Positions 52,494 to 61,876 of a stretch of DNA of 64,000 nucleotides are shown in pieces. Every line of letters starts with the position of its first letter. Position 1 is the first letter of the stretch. The notes under the pieces were generated by a model. That model saw only the letters and a program-made list of their open reading frames with translations, was not told the origin of the DNA and did not search any database. This DNA is from Tenacibaculum mesophilum (lineage in GTDB: Bacteria; Bacteroidota; Bacteroidia; Flavobacteriales; Flavobacteriaceae): the NCBI RefSeq assembly GCF_003867075.1, contig NZ_CP032544.1:1230001-1294000 (forward strand), given 5' to 3'. The translations under genes and the position numbers were made by a program.

Positions 52494-53945
52494 TTATTTA
52501 GAGAAAAAAATTGATTCAATAATTGTTTTAGTTTGCACAGGATTGGTTTTATTATCCTTTTTTATTAAAAGTTCAATATTCCTTTCCCCTCTTGTTTTCG
52601 CATCAAAGTCAAGTAAATCATTTAATGTTTTAAAATTATTTGTTAATAATTTACCTAAAGTCTTGCTTGTTACTTTTCTTAATTCATAATCTGTTTCATA
52701 AACATGTAAAAATGTTCTTAAAGCATCTAGTCCTTTTATTTTTGCTCTTTCAAGTTTTTCTTGCATTATTTGGTCAACCATAGCTTCTTGCTTTTCATGT
52801 TCAACTAAAGCTACATATCCTAAAAACTCAAGCCATAAACTAATACCTACAATGGGTGTTTTGGGTAAAAAACGTTTTAACAAAAAATCAGGTACATTTA
52901 AAGGTGTATCCGTTATTTCTTCTAAACTCATCATAGAGAAATCAACCAAACTAAATATTTTACTAAATGTTTCAGATGCATCTTCAGCACTCATTAATGG
53001 CCTTATACGTAATGTATTTAGTATTTCTACATTAGTACCATTAGTTGCAAAATAATGTGCTTGATTAGCTGCTGATTTTACAACACCGTTATCAAAACGT
53101 CTACCTCTTTTTACAATTATTTCTTTGTTAAATACTTCTTCGGTGTATTGGTAAATTTTTCTAGACTTGGTATGTATTTTACCATTTGTATCTACCATAG
53201 TACCTTTGGCTAATTTCGCCAATGCAATGGTAGTTACTTTACTTTCAATAGCATTATTATAACCTACTACAGCACTATTTACAAGTTCTTCAGCTTTCTT
53301 TTTAACTTTATCTTTAATCCTTGACTTAGCAATGTCCTCAACTTCATCAATTGTAGCTTCTTTAAGTTCAGCTAAAAACAAAGGGCTTCCATCGTTAGCG
53401 ATAAGCTGTGGTAATTTACCTCCTGCAATAGAAGGTTTAAAAAACAAAGTTCTTGAATTAAACTCTACTTGTAAGCGCTCTTCTTCTTTTTTAGGCACTT
53501 TCGCCCAAAGGTTTGTATCGTAATTGGGTAATTTAAAATAAACTTGCCAATATAAATCTAGGTCATAAGCAGTGTCTTTTTTTAACATACCTTCCCATTT
53601 CTCATCAAGATAAAGTTTTATACTAGCTTTTCGTATTCCCCCTTTTTCTATTACTTCAGTTTTTATAATAACTTCTTCTTCATTAAACTTATCATCATTA
53701 AGACTATCGGGAAAAAAATTATCGTGTTCATAAAGTTTAAACTCTAATTGTGTTTTATTTGGCAATCCTGTTATTTCCGTGTGAAAGTATACAGTTTCAG
53801 AAAGTTCAGCCTTGTTTATAGTTTCTTTTCCTTCCTTATCATAACTCCATTTATGATTGAAAAAAGCAATTTTGTAACCCAATACTTCTTTGGTTATTGA
53901 TTGTCCTGTTTCGTTTAACGTAATTTTAAATTTTGTTTCAGCCAT
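52494..53945 (-). CDS. Putative type VI secretion effector with exchangeable C-terminal tip
   Basis: A 483-residue protein starting 5 bases after the Hcp stop. Residues 1-~175 are a beta-rich adaptor (ETVYFHTEITGLPNKTQLEF, LEFKLYEHDNFFPDSL). The middle (~190-330) is helical/basic, and the linker (~345-395, VPDFLLKRFLPKTPIVGISL) has one hydrophobic segment WLEFLGYVALVEHE that could enter a membrane. The last ~65 residues (from TDYELRKVTSKTLGKLL) are the part that varies between copies. No signal peptide, consistent with direct injection. No catalytic motif is recognised. Four displaced copies of the linker and tip follow downstream. Confidence 0.7.
   Translation of the reverse strand: MAETKFKITLNETGQSITKEVLGYKIAFFNHKWSYDKEGKETINKAELSETVYFHTEITGLPNKTQLEFKLYEHDNFFPDSLNDDKFNEEEVIIKTEVIEKGGIRKASIKLYLDEKWEGMLKKDTAYDLDLYWQVYFKLPNYDTNLWAKVPKKEEERLQVEFNSRTLFFKPSIAGGKLPQLIANDGSPLFLAELKEATIDEVEDIAKSRIKDKVKKKAEELVNSAVVGYNNAIESKVTTIALAKLAKGTMVDTNGKIHTKSRKIYQYTEEVFNKEIIVKRGRRFDNGVVKSAANQAHYFATNGTNVEILNTLRIRPLMSAEDASETFSKIFSLVDFSMMSLEEITDTPLNVPDFLLKRFLPKTPIVGISLWLEFLGYVALVEHEKQEAMVDQIMQEKLERAKIKGLDALRTFLHVYETDYELRKVTSKTLGKLLTNNFKTLNDLLDFDAKTRGERNIELLIKKDNKTNPVQTKTIIESIFFSK
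52693..52902. repeat. Shared ~210-bp tip linker, reference copy
   Basis: This stretch of the effector gene recurs at 51710-51918, 50735-50944 and 49759-49964, near-identical in the first three and drifting in the last. On the minus strand each begins CTTTAAAYGTACCTGATTTT. In the three displaced copies CTTTAA is the last codon and stop of the preceding immunity gene, while in the effector the same bases encode part of PLNVPD. This shared edge marks where copies were joined. Confidence 0.9.
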
Positions 53946-53950
53946 AGCTT

Positions 53951-54733
53951 TTAGTTAATTTCTTCTTTTTCAGGAACTATAACTTCCAGTGTTATTTTTT
54001 CAAGATTACTGTTAATTACATAATCTTTTAATATATCATCTTTTAAAACGGTGTTCTTATACTTAAAGTCGTAAGACTTGTCATTTAAATTTAGTGTTAT
54101 GGTTTTACCAATAGCATTAATTGTTTCAACATGTAACACAATTGTATCACCTGCAAAATATTCTTCAATTTCTTCATTGTTGGTGTTTTTTATTGTGTAC
54201 TTAGTTATTTTTATGCGGTTATCATTTGTTTTTGCCTTGTATGGAGTTTCTTTTATAGGCGGTATAAAACTTTCTTGCCAAGGCTTTATATAACGAGTAG
54301 TGCTTTTTCTACGCCAGTCGGTACTATTATTAAAAAAACGATAGTCTTGCATCGCAGGCGATATGGTTAACGTAACATACATACCTTTTTGGTTATCAAA
54401 AGCTTCGTAATAGTTTACAAGTACACCATCTTGAAAGTTGTTTTGGAACAGCTCTACTCCATCAAACTCGTCTTTGTAAAAAACTATTTTACCGTCTCTT
54501 AACTGATAAAGATTAAAAGGATGACGTATTTTTTTATTGCCTCTTCTATCTGATTTAATCCAATCAACAAAAGTATCATCGTACATTTCAGATTCAAAAG
54601 TTACTGAAATAGTTCCTCCTAATAAGGCTGAAGTAGGTTTACCATTCCAATCAGTAAGTCTGTTATAATTTAAGTTAGTAGTAAGCAATTCTCGTTCCTC
54701 ACCACATATAAAAAGCTTTGCTTTTATGTTCAT
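53951..54733 (-). CDS. hcp: Type VI secretion tube protein TssD (Hcp) with C-terminal extension
   Basis: The start MNIKAKLFICGEERELLTTN at 54733 is chosen; a longer frame adds 8 unlikely residues. Residues 1-~140 follow Bacteroidota TssD: NYNRLTDWNGKPTSALLGGT, SVTFESEMYDDTFVDWI and LVNYYEAFDNQKGMYVTLTI. Usual Hcp is ~130-140 residues; this one has 260. The extra ~100 residues (YTIKNTNNEEIEEYFAGDTI, VLHVETINAIGKTITLNLND) form a beta-sandwich-like domain, perhaps a cargo adaptor. No sheath, baseplate or ClpV genes are in the window. Confidence 0.85.
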   Translation of the reverse strand: MNIKAKLFICGEERELLTTNLNYNRLTDWNGKPTSALLGGTISVTFESEMYDDTFVDWIKSDRRGNKKIRHPFNLYQLRDGKIVFYKDEFDGVELFQNNFQDGVLVNYYEAFDNQKGMYVTLTISPAMQDYRFFNNSTDWRRKSTTRYIKPWQESFIPPIKETPYKAKTNDNRIKITKYTIKNTNNEEIEEYFAGDTIVLHVETINAIGKTITLNLNDKSYDFKYKNTVLKDDILKDYVINSNLEKITLEVIVPEKEEIN

Positions 54734-55191
54734 AGATGTATTTTTAGGGTGGTACAATTTTTTGAGTTAAAGATATAAAACATCTTCAAAATCACACATT
54801 TAATATATTGATTTTTAAGTTTTTTACTGTAAAACACTGTCTTTTAACAAGAACCAATTTTATTTGTACGCAGCTTGTACCTTTGCACACTATTTTATGT
54901 ACTTAAAAAGTCACTAAGTAGTACGTGTTTTTTTTCTCTTTTATTCGAGCAGTCATCTATTTCAATACATTTAATTATGAAACTAGACAGGTAACTTAAC
55001 TCTATCACTTACTTATTTATTAGAGTTTACTTTTAAGTTATTAGCTTCTGAGTCTTTCATATTGACTTTTAATTCATGATATTAAAAACTAAACCTCATT
55101 AGAATTTAGATTTCTAATGAGGTTTGGTTTTCTGACCTTAAAATATATAACACTATTTAGGACCAGTTATAACTAAGAATTAAATGGTAGT
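54734..55191. other. Intergenic region between hcp and sucC
   Basis: 458 bases without a gene. A TACCTTTG element (54878-54885, + strand) is followed at once by a short TACTTA/TAAGTA hairpin with a T8 run near 54900-54936, too close to imply a useful transcript. TATCTTTA on the minus strand near 54765 is a one-mismatch -7 element for hcp. The sucC terminator is at the right end. Confidence 0.5.
55084..55132 (-). terminator. Intrinsic terminator of sucC
   Basis: A stem of up to 18 bp, AACTAAACCTCATTAGAA with TTCTAATGAGGTTTGGTT (one G-U pair), has a 7-base loop and T-run on the minus strand. Confidence 0.85.
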
Positions 55192-56388
55192 TTAAGCGTT
55201 TAAAACTTCCCCTACTTTGTCAGCAGCCTCTTGGAACTCAGTAGCTGAGATTATCTCCATTCCGCTATTGTCTATTAATTCTTTTGCTTCTTTAGCATTT
55301 GTTCCTTGTAAACGACAAATAATAGGCACATTAATTTTGTCTCCCATATTTTTATAAGCATCTACAACACCTTGAGCAACACGATCACAACGAACGATTC
55401 CTCCAAAAATGTTTACTAAGATAGCTTTTACATTAGGGTCTTTTAAAATGATTCCGAAAGCAGTTTCAACACGCTGTGCATCTGCAGTACCACCAACATC
55501 TAAGAAGTTAGCTGGATCACCACCTGCTTGCTTAATTAAATCCATAGTTCCCATTGCTAAACCAGCTCCGTTTACCATACATCCAACATTACCATCTAAA
55601 TCTACATAGTTTAATCCTGTAGCTTTAGCTTCTACCTCAATTGGATTTTCTTCACGTAAATCACGCATTGCTGCATAATCTTTATGACGATATAATGCAT
55701 TCTCATCTAACGATACTTTAGCATCTACTGCCATAATTTTATCATCAGATGTTTTTAATACTGGGTTAATTTCAAACATCGAAGAATCAGACTTGATGTA
55801 TGCAGTATATAAAGCAGTAACAAATTTTACCATTTCTTTTAAAGCCCCACCGCTTAAACCTAAATTAAAAGCAATTTTACGAGCTTGAAAAGGTAATAAT
55901 CCTGTTCCTGGATCAATTTCTTCTGTAAAAATTAAGTGTGGAGTTTCTTCTGCCACAGTTTCAATATCCATACCTCCTTCAGTAGAGTACATAATCATGT
56001 TTCTACCCGTAGCACGGTTTAATAAAACTGACATATAAAATTCATCTGGCTCACTATCACCAGGATAATATACATCCTCAGCAATTAACACTTGGTTAAC
56101 TAACTTTCCTTCTGCTGAAGTTTGAGGAGTTACTAACATCATTCCTAAAATATCATCAGAAATGCTCTTTACTTCGTCTAAGTTTTTAGCTAACTTAACA
56201 CCTCCACCTTTTCCACGACCACCTGCGTGTACTTGAGCTTTGATTACGTGCCAACCAGTACCTGTTTCTTCTGTTAATTTTTTTGCTGCTTCAACAGCTT
56301 CTTCTGGAGTATTTGCAACAATTCCGCGTTGAATACGAACGCCAAAACTGCTTAATATTTCTTTACCTTGATATTCGTGTAAGTTCAT
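55192..56388 (-). CDS. sucC: Succinyl-CoA synthetase subunit beta
   Basis: The start [19 protein letters not shown] at 56388 is the family start; the 14 in-frame residues upstream are not. The 398-residue product has the ATP-grasp domain ([23 protein letters not shown]) and the C-terminal CoA-ligase domain ([37 protein letters not shown]). It forms succinyl-CoA/succinate in the TCA cycle with SucD, whose gene is not adjacent. Confidence 0.97.
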   Translation of the reverse strand: MNLHEYQGKEILSSFGVRIQRGIVANTPEEAVEAAKKLTEETGTGWHVIKAQVHAGGRGKGGGVKLAKNLDEVKSISDDILGMMLVTPQTSAEGKLVNQVLIAEDVYYPGDSEPDEFYMSVLLNRATGRNMIMYSTEGGMDIETVAEETPHLIFTEEIDPGTGLLPFQARKIAFNLGLSGGALKEMVKFVTALYTAYIKSDSSMFEINPVLKTSDDKIMAVDAKVSLDENALYRHKDYAAMRDLREENPIEVEAKATGLNYVDLDGNVGCMVNGAGLAMGTMDLIKQAGGDPANFLDVGGTADAQRVETAFGIILKDPNVKAILVNIFGGIVRCDRVAQGVVDAYKNMGDKINVPIICRLQGTNAKEAKELIDNSGMEIISATEFQEAADKVGEVLNA

Positions 56389-56631
56389 TAGATATGAATT
56401 TTTAAAAGTCGAACAAAAATACAAATTCAATTTATAATACCTTATAATTTGTACTTTAATTTATAATTAAATCAAGTTTTATTTAATTTTCATTCTACTA
56501 TTTTTTTAACATTTAAACTTTTAACACTCTTTTTTTTAACACGTTTTTACTGTAATTAACATGATTTTATGATTTATTAATCCAAATCATAATAATTTAG
56601 CGCGACAACTAACACTATACATCAATAAATT

Positions 56632-59166
56632 ATGCTTAAGATTTTAGCATTTATTATAACTTGTTTCTTCTTTATTGAAGTTACAACCGCCCAAACCATT
56701 AATAAAAACAGAAAAAAACTAAATGTAGTACGTGTAGATACCCCTCCAAAAATTGACGGAAAATTAAATGACATTGCCTGGAAAAATACTCCAGCCGCAA
56801 AAGATTTTGTAATGTTGCGTCCTGATAACGGAAGAGCAGAACCTGACACCCATAAAACAGTAGTAAAATTAGTATACGATGATAATGCTATTTATATCTG
56901 TGCTAAAATGTACGATCCTGAACCATCTAAAATACCTGCAGAGTTTACTAACAGAGACAATATTGGTAACAGCGATTTCTTTTTAATAACTATTAACCCT
57001 AACGATGACGGACAAAATCCTTTTGAGTTTATAGTAACCAGTTCAGGAGCCAAAGCAGACTCAAAAGTATCTAACGGAAATGAAGATTTTAACTGGAGTG
57101 CTGTATGGGATAGCGATTTTAGTATTAATCAAGATTCTTGGGTTGTAGAAATGAAAATCCCTTATAGAGCTTTGCGTTTTGCTAATACTCCTGTTCAATC
57201 ATGGGGAATCAATTACCACAGAAAAGTGCTCAATTTAAATGCTCAATTTACATGGAACCATATTGATAATCAACAAGGGAATTGGACTCAATATGATGGT
57301 TTATATGAAAACTTCACCAATATAAAACCTCCTACCCGATTAAACTTTTATCCGTATGCCTCTGCAACTACGACCACTAAAGATGGAAATACTGACTTTG
57401 ATTGGAGTGTAGGAATGGATGTAAAGTATGGTATTACCGAAAACTTTACCTTAGATGCTACTTTAATTCCTGATTTTAGCCAAGTAGGTTTTGATAATGT
57501 TACCTTAAACCTCGGTCCTTTTGAACAACAATTTACAGAACAACGTCAGTTTTTTACTGAAGGAACTGAACTATTTAGTAAAGGTAATTTGTTTTACTCA
57601 AGAAGAATTGGAGGACGACCAATAGATCAATTTTCTAACGAACGAAAAGACGATGATGAGTTTATTAATGGAAAAAAAATAAATGATGAAGTTATAGATG
57701 TTCCTGATAAAGTTCAAATGCTAAACGCCATAAAAATATCTGGAAGAACCAAAGGTGGTTTAGGAATAGGATTCTTTAATGCCATTACTGAAAAAACAGA
57801 AGCTACTGTTGAAAGAACTAAGCAAACAATTAATGGATTAGATACTATTAGCAATGTAAGTACTTATAAAACTACAGTTAATCCGTTTTCTAATTACAAT
57901 ATTATGGTGTTAGACCAACAGTTTAATCAAAACTCATCTATTACCTTAATTAATACCAATGTAACTCGTGATGGACGATTTAGAGATGCTAATGTTACTG
58001 GACTTCTATGGCATGTTGAGGATAAAAAAAGTAGGTATAATATAGACGGAAGTTTTAAAATGAGTAGTATCTCTGACGATGAAGACAACCCTAATACGGG
58101 GTACACTTTCGATACCAGTATAGGTAAACATTCAGGGAATTGGCGTGGAGAAATTGGATATAATTTTGAAAATAAAGACTACAACCCTAACGATATGGGG
58201 ATTCTTTTTAGCAACAACGAACAAGCTATTTATGGTTTTGTTGGCTATCGATTATTAAAACCTAAAGGAATATTCAATAATTATAGAATTAATGTTTTTT
58301 ATGATATTAACTTCTTACACAATCCAGGAACGTATGTAGGTACAAATGTTAGTTTATCTTTTGGCGCTGATACAAAAAAGCGATTCAGTTTTGGAGGAAA
58401 CTTGAATTATAGCACAGAACGAAAAGATTTTTTTGAACCTAGACAAGGAACTACTAGTGGAATTTTTTTTAACAGACCTGAAAGGCTAAATGTGAATCAT
58501 TGGGGGTCTACTGATTATAGAAAAAAGTTTGCAATAGACTACGATTGGTATTATACTTTTTACAAAAACAACCCTAAAGAAGATTATGGGTTTAGAGTTT
58601 CTCCTAGATATCGTTTCACTAATAAGTTTTCTTTGATTTATGGTTTTAGATATGGCAAAACCAATAACGGTCAGGGGTATGTTACAAAGATTGATGAAGA
58701 TGATGTAGAAGAAAAACCTTTATTAGCTCCTTTAAAAAATCACATTATTTTCGGGCAACGAGATTGGGATACTTATGACAATTCATTAACTGGAAAATAC
58801 ACATTTAGTACAAAATCAGCAGCGTCGTTATCGTTTAGGCACAATTGGAGTAAAGTTCCATATTTAGGTCTATTTTATAGTTTGAATGAAGATAATGGAG
58901 AACTTGTTTCAAATAATTATCAAGGAGAACACGATAAAAACTTTAATAGCTGGAACTTAGACTTAAACTATCAATGGCAATTTGCTCCTGGTAGTCAATT
59001 GATTTTTTTCTACAGAAACTCAATAAGGCCTGATCATGATTTTGCTCCAGCTAATATTGATTTTAAAGACAACATCTCAAAACTTTTTGACCAAAGTATG
59101 CAGCATAGATTCTCTGTTCGATTGGTTTATTTTATCGATTACAACAACATCAAAAACATAATTTAA
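56632..59166 (+). CDS. DUF5916 family outer membrane protein with CBM9-like domain
   Basis: An 844-residue protein with a signal peptide (IITCFFFIEVTTAQ). Residues ~30-220 are a CBM9-like domain (PPKIDGKLNDIAWKNTPAAK, NSDFFLITINPNDDGQNPFE, WVVEMKIPYRALRF). The rest is a DUF5916-type beta-barrel with periodic aromatic strands, for example LDATLIPDFSQVGFDNVTLN and TEQRQFFTEGTELF. Such proteins are common in flavobacteria; they probably sit in the outer membrane, and substrate and role are unknown. A single-gene unit with its own terminator. Confidence 0.88.
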   Translation: MLKILAFIITCFFFIEVTTAQTINKNRKKLNVVRVDTPPKIDGKLNDIAWKNTPAAKDFVMLRPDNGRAEPDTHKTVVKLVYDDNAIYICAKMYDPEPSKIPAEFTNRDNIGNSDFFLITINPNDDGQNPFEFIVTSSGAKADSKVSNGNEDFNWSAVWDSDFSINQDSWVVEMKIPYRALRFANTPVQSWGINYHRKVLNLNAQFTWNHIDNQQGNWTQYDGLYENFTNIKPPTRLNFYPYASATTTTKDGNTDFDWSVGMDVKYGITENFTLDATLIPDFSQVGFDNVTLNLGPFEQQFTEQRQFFTEGTELFSKGNLFYSRRIGGRPIDQFSNERKDDDEFINGKKINDEVIDVPDKVQMLNAIKISGRTKGGLGIGFFNAITEKTEATVERTKQTINGLDTISNVSTYKTTVNPFSNYNIMVLDQQFNQNSSITLINTNVTRDGRFRDANVTGLLWHVEDKKSRYNIDGSFKMSSISDDEDNPNTGYTFDTSIGKHSGNWRGEIGYNFENKDYNPNDMGILFSNNEQAIYGFVGYRLLKPKGIFNNYRINVFYDINFLHNPGTYVGTNVSLSFGADTKKRFSFGGNLNYSTERKDFFEPRQGTTSGIFFNRPERLNVNHWGSTDYRKKFAIDYDWYYTFYKNNPKEDYGFRVSPRYRFTNKFSLIYGFRYGKTNNGQGYVTKIDEDDVEEKPLLAPLKNHIIFGQRDWDTYDNSLTGKYTFSTKSAASLSFRHNWSKVPYLGLFYSLNEDNGELVSNNYQGEHDKNFNSWNLDLNYQWQFAPGSQLIFFYRNSIRPDHDFAPANIDFKDNISKLFDQSMQHRFSVRLVYFIDYNNIKNII

Positions 59167-59187
59167 ATACTCGTTCATTTATTATTT

Positions 59188-59227
59188 GAAATCAGGTAAG
59201 CATTAAAGCGTATCTGATTTCTTTTTT
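59188..59227 (+). terminator. Intrinsic terminator of DUF5916 gene
   Basis: An 11-bp stem GAAATCAGGTA/TATCTGATTTC (one G-U pair, 59188-59221) is followed by T6. Confidence 0.85.
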
Positions 59228-59255
59228 ATACATTCGTTACTTAGAAAATAACACT

Positions 59256-59918
59256 ATGATTGTTGCTAAAAACATCCACAAACATTACGGAGAGGTAGAA
59301 ATATTAAAAGGCGTTGATCTTCATATAAAAAAAGGAGAAATCGTCGCTATTGTTGGTCCGTCAGGAGCAGGAAAAACAACCTTATTACAAATTTTAGGAA
59401 CTTTAGATAAGCCCTTAAAAAATCAGAGCTACGAATTATTGGTCGATGGTGTTTCTATAAAAGGTTTAAACGATACCAAAGTTTCTGCTTTCCGAAATAA
59501 ACATATCGGATTCATTTTTCAATTTCATCAGTTGTTACCAGAGTTTACTGCTTTAGAAAATGTTTGTATTCCTGCTTTTATAGGAGGAAAAGGAAAAACA
59601 GAAACCGAAAAAAGAGCAAAAGAATTACTAGCCTTTTTAGGATTATCGCACAGAGAAAACCACAAACCTAACGAGCTTTCTGGAGGAGAACAACAACGTG
59701 TTGCTGTTGCTAGAGCTTTAATTAACGAACCTTCTGTTATTTTTGCAGATGAACCTTCAGGAAATTTGGATTCTACTTCTGCTAAAAACTTACATGAACT
59801 GTTTTTTAAGTTACGTGATGAGTTTGGCCAAACATTTGTATTAGTGACACATAACAAAGAGTTAGCACAAATGGCTGATAGAACACTTACCATGAAAGAC
59901 GGAATTATTGTTGAATAA
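59256..59918 (+). CDS. lolD: ABC transporter ATPase, LolD-like
   Basis: A 220-residue ATPase of the MacB/LolD branch: Walker [11 protein letters not shown]-loop [16 protein letters not shown], signature [15 protein letters not shown], Walker [13 protein letters not shown] and H-loop VTHN. Length and the [11 protein letters not shown] segment fit LolD, the motor of the LolCDE machine that releases lipoproteins from the inner membrane. No LolC/E permease is adjacent, which is usual in Bacteroidota, so the specific role is likely but not certain. Confidence 0.85.
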   Translation: MIVAKNIHKHYGEVEILKGVDLHIKKGEIVAIVGPSGAGKTTLLQILGTLDKPLKNQSYELLVDGVSIKGLNDTKVSAFRNKHIGFIFQFHQLLPEFTALENVCIPAFIGGKGKTETEKRAKELLAFLGLSHRENHKPNELSGGEQQRVAVARALINEPSVIFADEPSGNLDSTSAKNLHELFFKLRDEFGQTFVLVTHNKELAQMADRTLTMKDGIIVE

Positions 59919-59963
59919 TGTAACTATTTAAAGTTTCTTGCTACTAATTAATAAATCAATTCC

Positions 59964-60515
59964 ATGAAAGAAACTTTTCAAGAACTTATCATTTATTTAA
60001 AAAATCCTGTCTTAGAAAAAGATACTAATCAAGATGTTTCTTATCGATTTCAAAAATTCTTTCATTTACTTATTATAAGTATTATAACAGGTGCTGTATT
60101 ATCTCCTCTTTTTATCCTTATTCAAGAGTTGGGTTGGGTAAATATGAATGAACATGCCATGGAAGAATTATTGAAAGAACACCCTAAATGGTTTATTGCT
60201 TTTTTAGCAATTATTTTGGCTCCTTTGTTTGAAGAATTATTTTTTAGAGCTCCCATTACTTTATTTCATCGTAAGAAAACATTTAAAATAAGTTTCTATG
60301 TCTTTGCTATACTTTTTGGTTTGGTACACTTAACCAATTTTGGTATTACCACAAACGTACTTTTATTAGCTCCAATACTAGTAGCTCCGCAAACTATTTT
60401 AGGCGGTTATTTAGGATTTATTAGAGTTCGTTTTGGCTTAAGATGGAGTATGTTATTACACGCTTGCTATAATGCTTTCTTTGTTTTGCTTAGTTTTGCA
60501 GGAGATTTAGCATAG
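59964..60515 (+). CDS. CPBP family intramembrane metalloprotease
   Basis: A 183-residue protein with about five membrane helices. The CAAX-protease/bacteriocin-processing motifs are LAPLFEELFFRAPI (EExxxR), AILFGLVHLTNFG (FxxxH) and HACYNAFF (HxxxN). Substrate unknown; relatives process prenylated or peptide substrates or provide bacteriocin immunity. It ends one base before the next ATG, so the two genes are probably co-translated. Confidence 0.9.
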   Translation: MKETFQELIIYLKNPVLEKDTNQDVSYRFQKFFHLLIISIITGAVLSPLFILIQELGWVNMNEHAMEELLKEHPKWFIAFLAIILAPLFEELFFRAPITLFHRKKTFKISFYVFAILFGLVHLTNFGITTNVLLLAPILVAPQTILGGYLGFIRVRFGLRWSMLLHACYNAFFVLLSFAGDLA

Positions 60516-60516
60516 C

Positions 60517-61281
60517 ATGAACAATAAAGAGCTTAAAGATTTTTTAGACGAAAAGGTTATACAATATAATAATCCTGATTTTATTGATAGTGATCCTATT
60601 CAAATTCCACACCAATTTTCAGTAAAAGAAGATATTGAAATTGCTGGTTTTTTAGCAGCAACTATTGCTTGGGGAAATCGTAAAATGATTATTAACAACT
60701 CCCATAAAATGATGGATTTAATGGGAAGTTCTCCTTATGATTTTGTTCTCAATCATTCTGAAGAAGATTTAGCTAATTTTGACGGATTTGTACACAGAAC
60801 ATTTAATGCCGATGATTTTAAGTTCTTTGTTCAGGCATTAAAAAACATCTATCAGAATCATGGGGGATTAGAAGCTGTTTTAAAACCAAAAGATAAAGCA
60901 GATAATTACCAACATGCTATACATCGTTTCAAACAAGTTTTTTTTGAAATCCCTCATCAACCAAGAACTCTAAAACATGTTTCTGACCCTTTAAAAGGCT
61001 CTGCATCTAAAAGAATTAATATGTTTTTACGTTGGATGGTTCGCGATAATACCACTGGAGTCGATTTAGGCATATGGAAAACACACTCGTCAGCACACTT
61101 ACATTGTCCGTTAGATGTTCACACAGGAAATATTGCTAGAAAACTAAAAATACTTACTAGGAAGCAAAATGATTGGAAAGCTATTCAAGAACTTGATCTT
61201 ACTTTAAGAACGTTTGATAAAAAGGATCCTGTGAAATATGATTTTGCCCTTTTTGGTTTAGGTGTATTTGAAAAGTTTTAA
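60517..61281 (+). CDS. TIGR02757 family protein
   Basis: A 254-residue cytoplasmic protein. Segments FLDEKVIQYNNPDFIDSDPI, GFLAATIAWGNRKMI, KRINMFLRWMVRDNTTGVDL, HLHCPLDVHTGNIARKLKIL and YDFALFGLGVF are characteristic of TIGR02757. The tryptophan-rich, helical pattern recalls helix-hairpin-helix DNA glycosylases, but no activity is established. Confidence 0.9.
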   Translation: MNNKELKDFLDEKVIQYNNPDFIDSDPIQIPHQFSVKEDIEIAGFLAATIAWGNRKMIINNSHKMMDLMGSSPYDFVLNHSEEDLANFDGFVHRTFNADDFKFFVQALKNIYQNHGGLEAVLKPKDKADNYQHAIHRFKQVFFEIPHQPRTLKHVSDPLKGSASKRINMFLRWMVRDNTTGVDLGIWKTHSSAHLHCPLDVHTGNIARKLKILTRKQNDWKAIQELDLTLRTFDKKDPVKYDFALFGLGVFEKF

Positions 61282-61311
61282 TTTTTTACATTTACAAAAA
61301 ATTATATTAGT

Positions 61312-61872
61312 ATGAAAAACTGTTTTGACAAAATGATGTCTCTTGATATTTATACATCTAACTTAACTAATGATGAGTATTCTAAAATAGCCAATAACCT
61401 TACACTCGCTTCCAAAAAAAGTATAAATATTTTAAGTTGGGGAATTCAACAGTTATTTATGAGTTCAACAGTTTCTAATGATATTAATGTTTTAAAAAAC
61501 TTACGTAAAAACTACAACTGGAAAAATAACATAACTTCTATTTTAAACGAGAACTATTATGAAGCGCTTGTATTAACAGATGTTACAAAAAAAATTATTT
61601 GGGCTAACGATGGCTTCTCTAAAATGACTGGATATGACATTGATTTTGTTATTAACAAAACTGGACGTTTTTTTCAAGGAGAAAAGACAAAAGAAAGTAC
61701 TCGAAAACGAATTAGAAATAAATTATTAAAAGGGAAACCTTTTAAAGATATTATTGTTAATTATAGAAAAGATAAGTCCTACTACAAGTGTGAGTTATAT
61801 ATTATTCCTTTATATAAAAACAGCCCTACAGAAGTTACTCATTTTTTAGCTTTAGAAAAAGAAATAGCTTAG
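61312..61872 (+). CDS. PAS domain protein, LOV-like without the photoactive cysteine
   Basis: A 186-residue protein. Residues ~1-75 are helical and unrecognised. Residues ~80-183 form a PAS domain: YYEALVLTDVTKKIIWANDG, FSKMTGYDIDFV, then NKTGRFFQGEKT where LOV domains have N-C-R-F-L-Q-G. The cysteine that forms the flavin adduct is replaced by glycine (TGRFFQG), while RFFQG is kept. C-terminal IIVNYRKDKSYYKCELYIIP continues the fold. There is no output domain. It may still bind flavin or another ligand. Confidence 0.8.
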   Translation: MKNCFDKMMSLDIYTSNLTNDEYSKIANNLTLASKKSINILSWGIQQLFMSSTVSNDINVLKNLRKNYNWKNNITSILNENYYEALVLTDVTKKIIWANDGFSKMTGYDIDFVINKTGRFFQGEKTKESTRKRIRNKLLKGKPFKDIIVNYRKDKSYYKCELYIIPLYKNSPTEVTHFLALEKEIA

Positions 61873-61876
61873 CATA

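Noticed and set aside
54878..54940. Small RNA gene between hcp and sucC
   Set aside because: A -7 element and a hairpin with T-run are present, but the implied transcript is only about 45 bases and lacks any other support.
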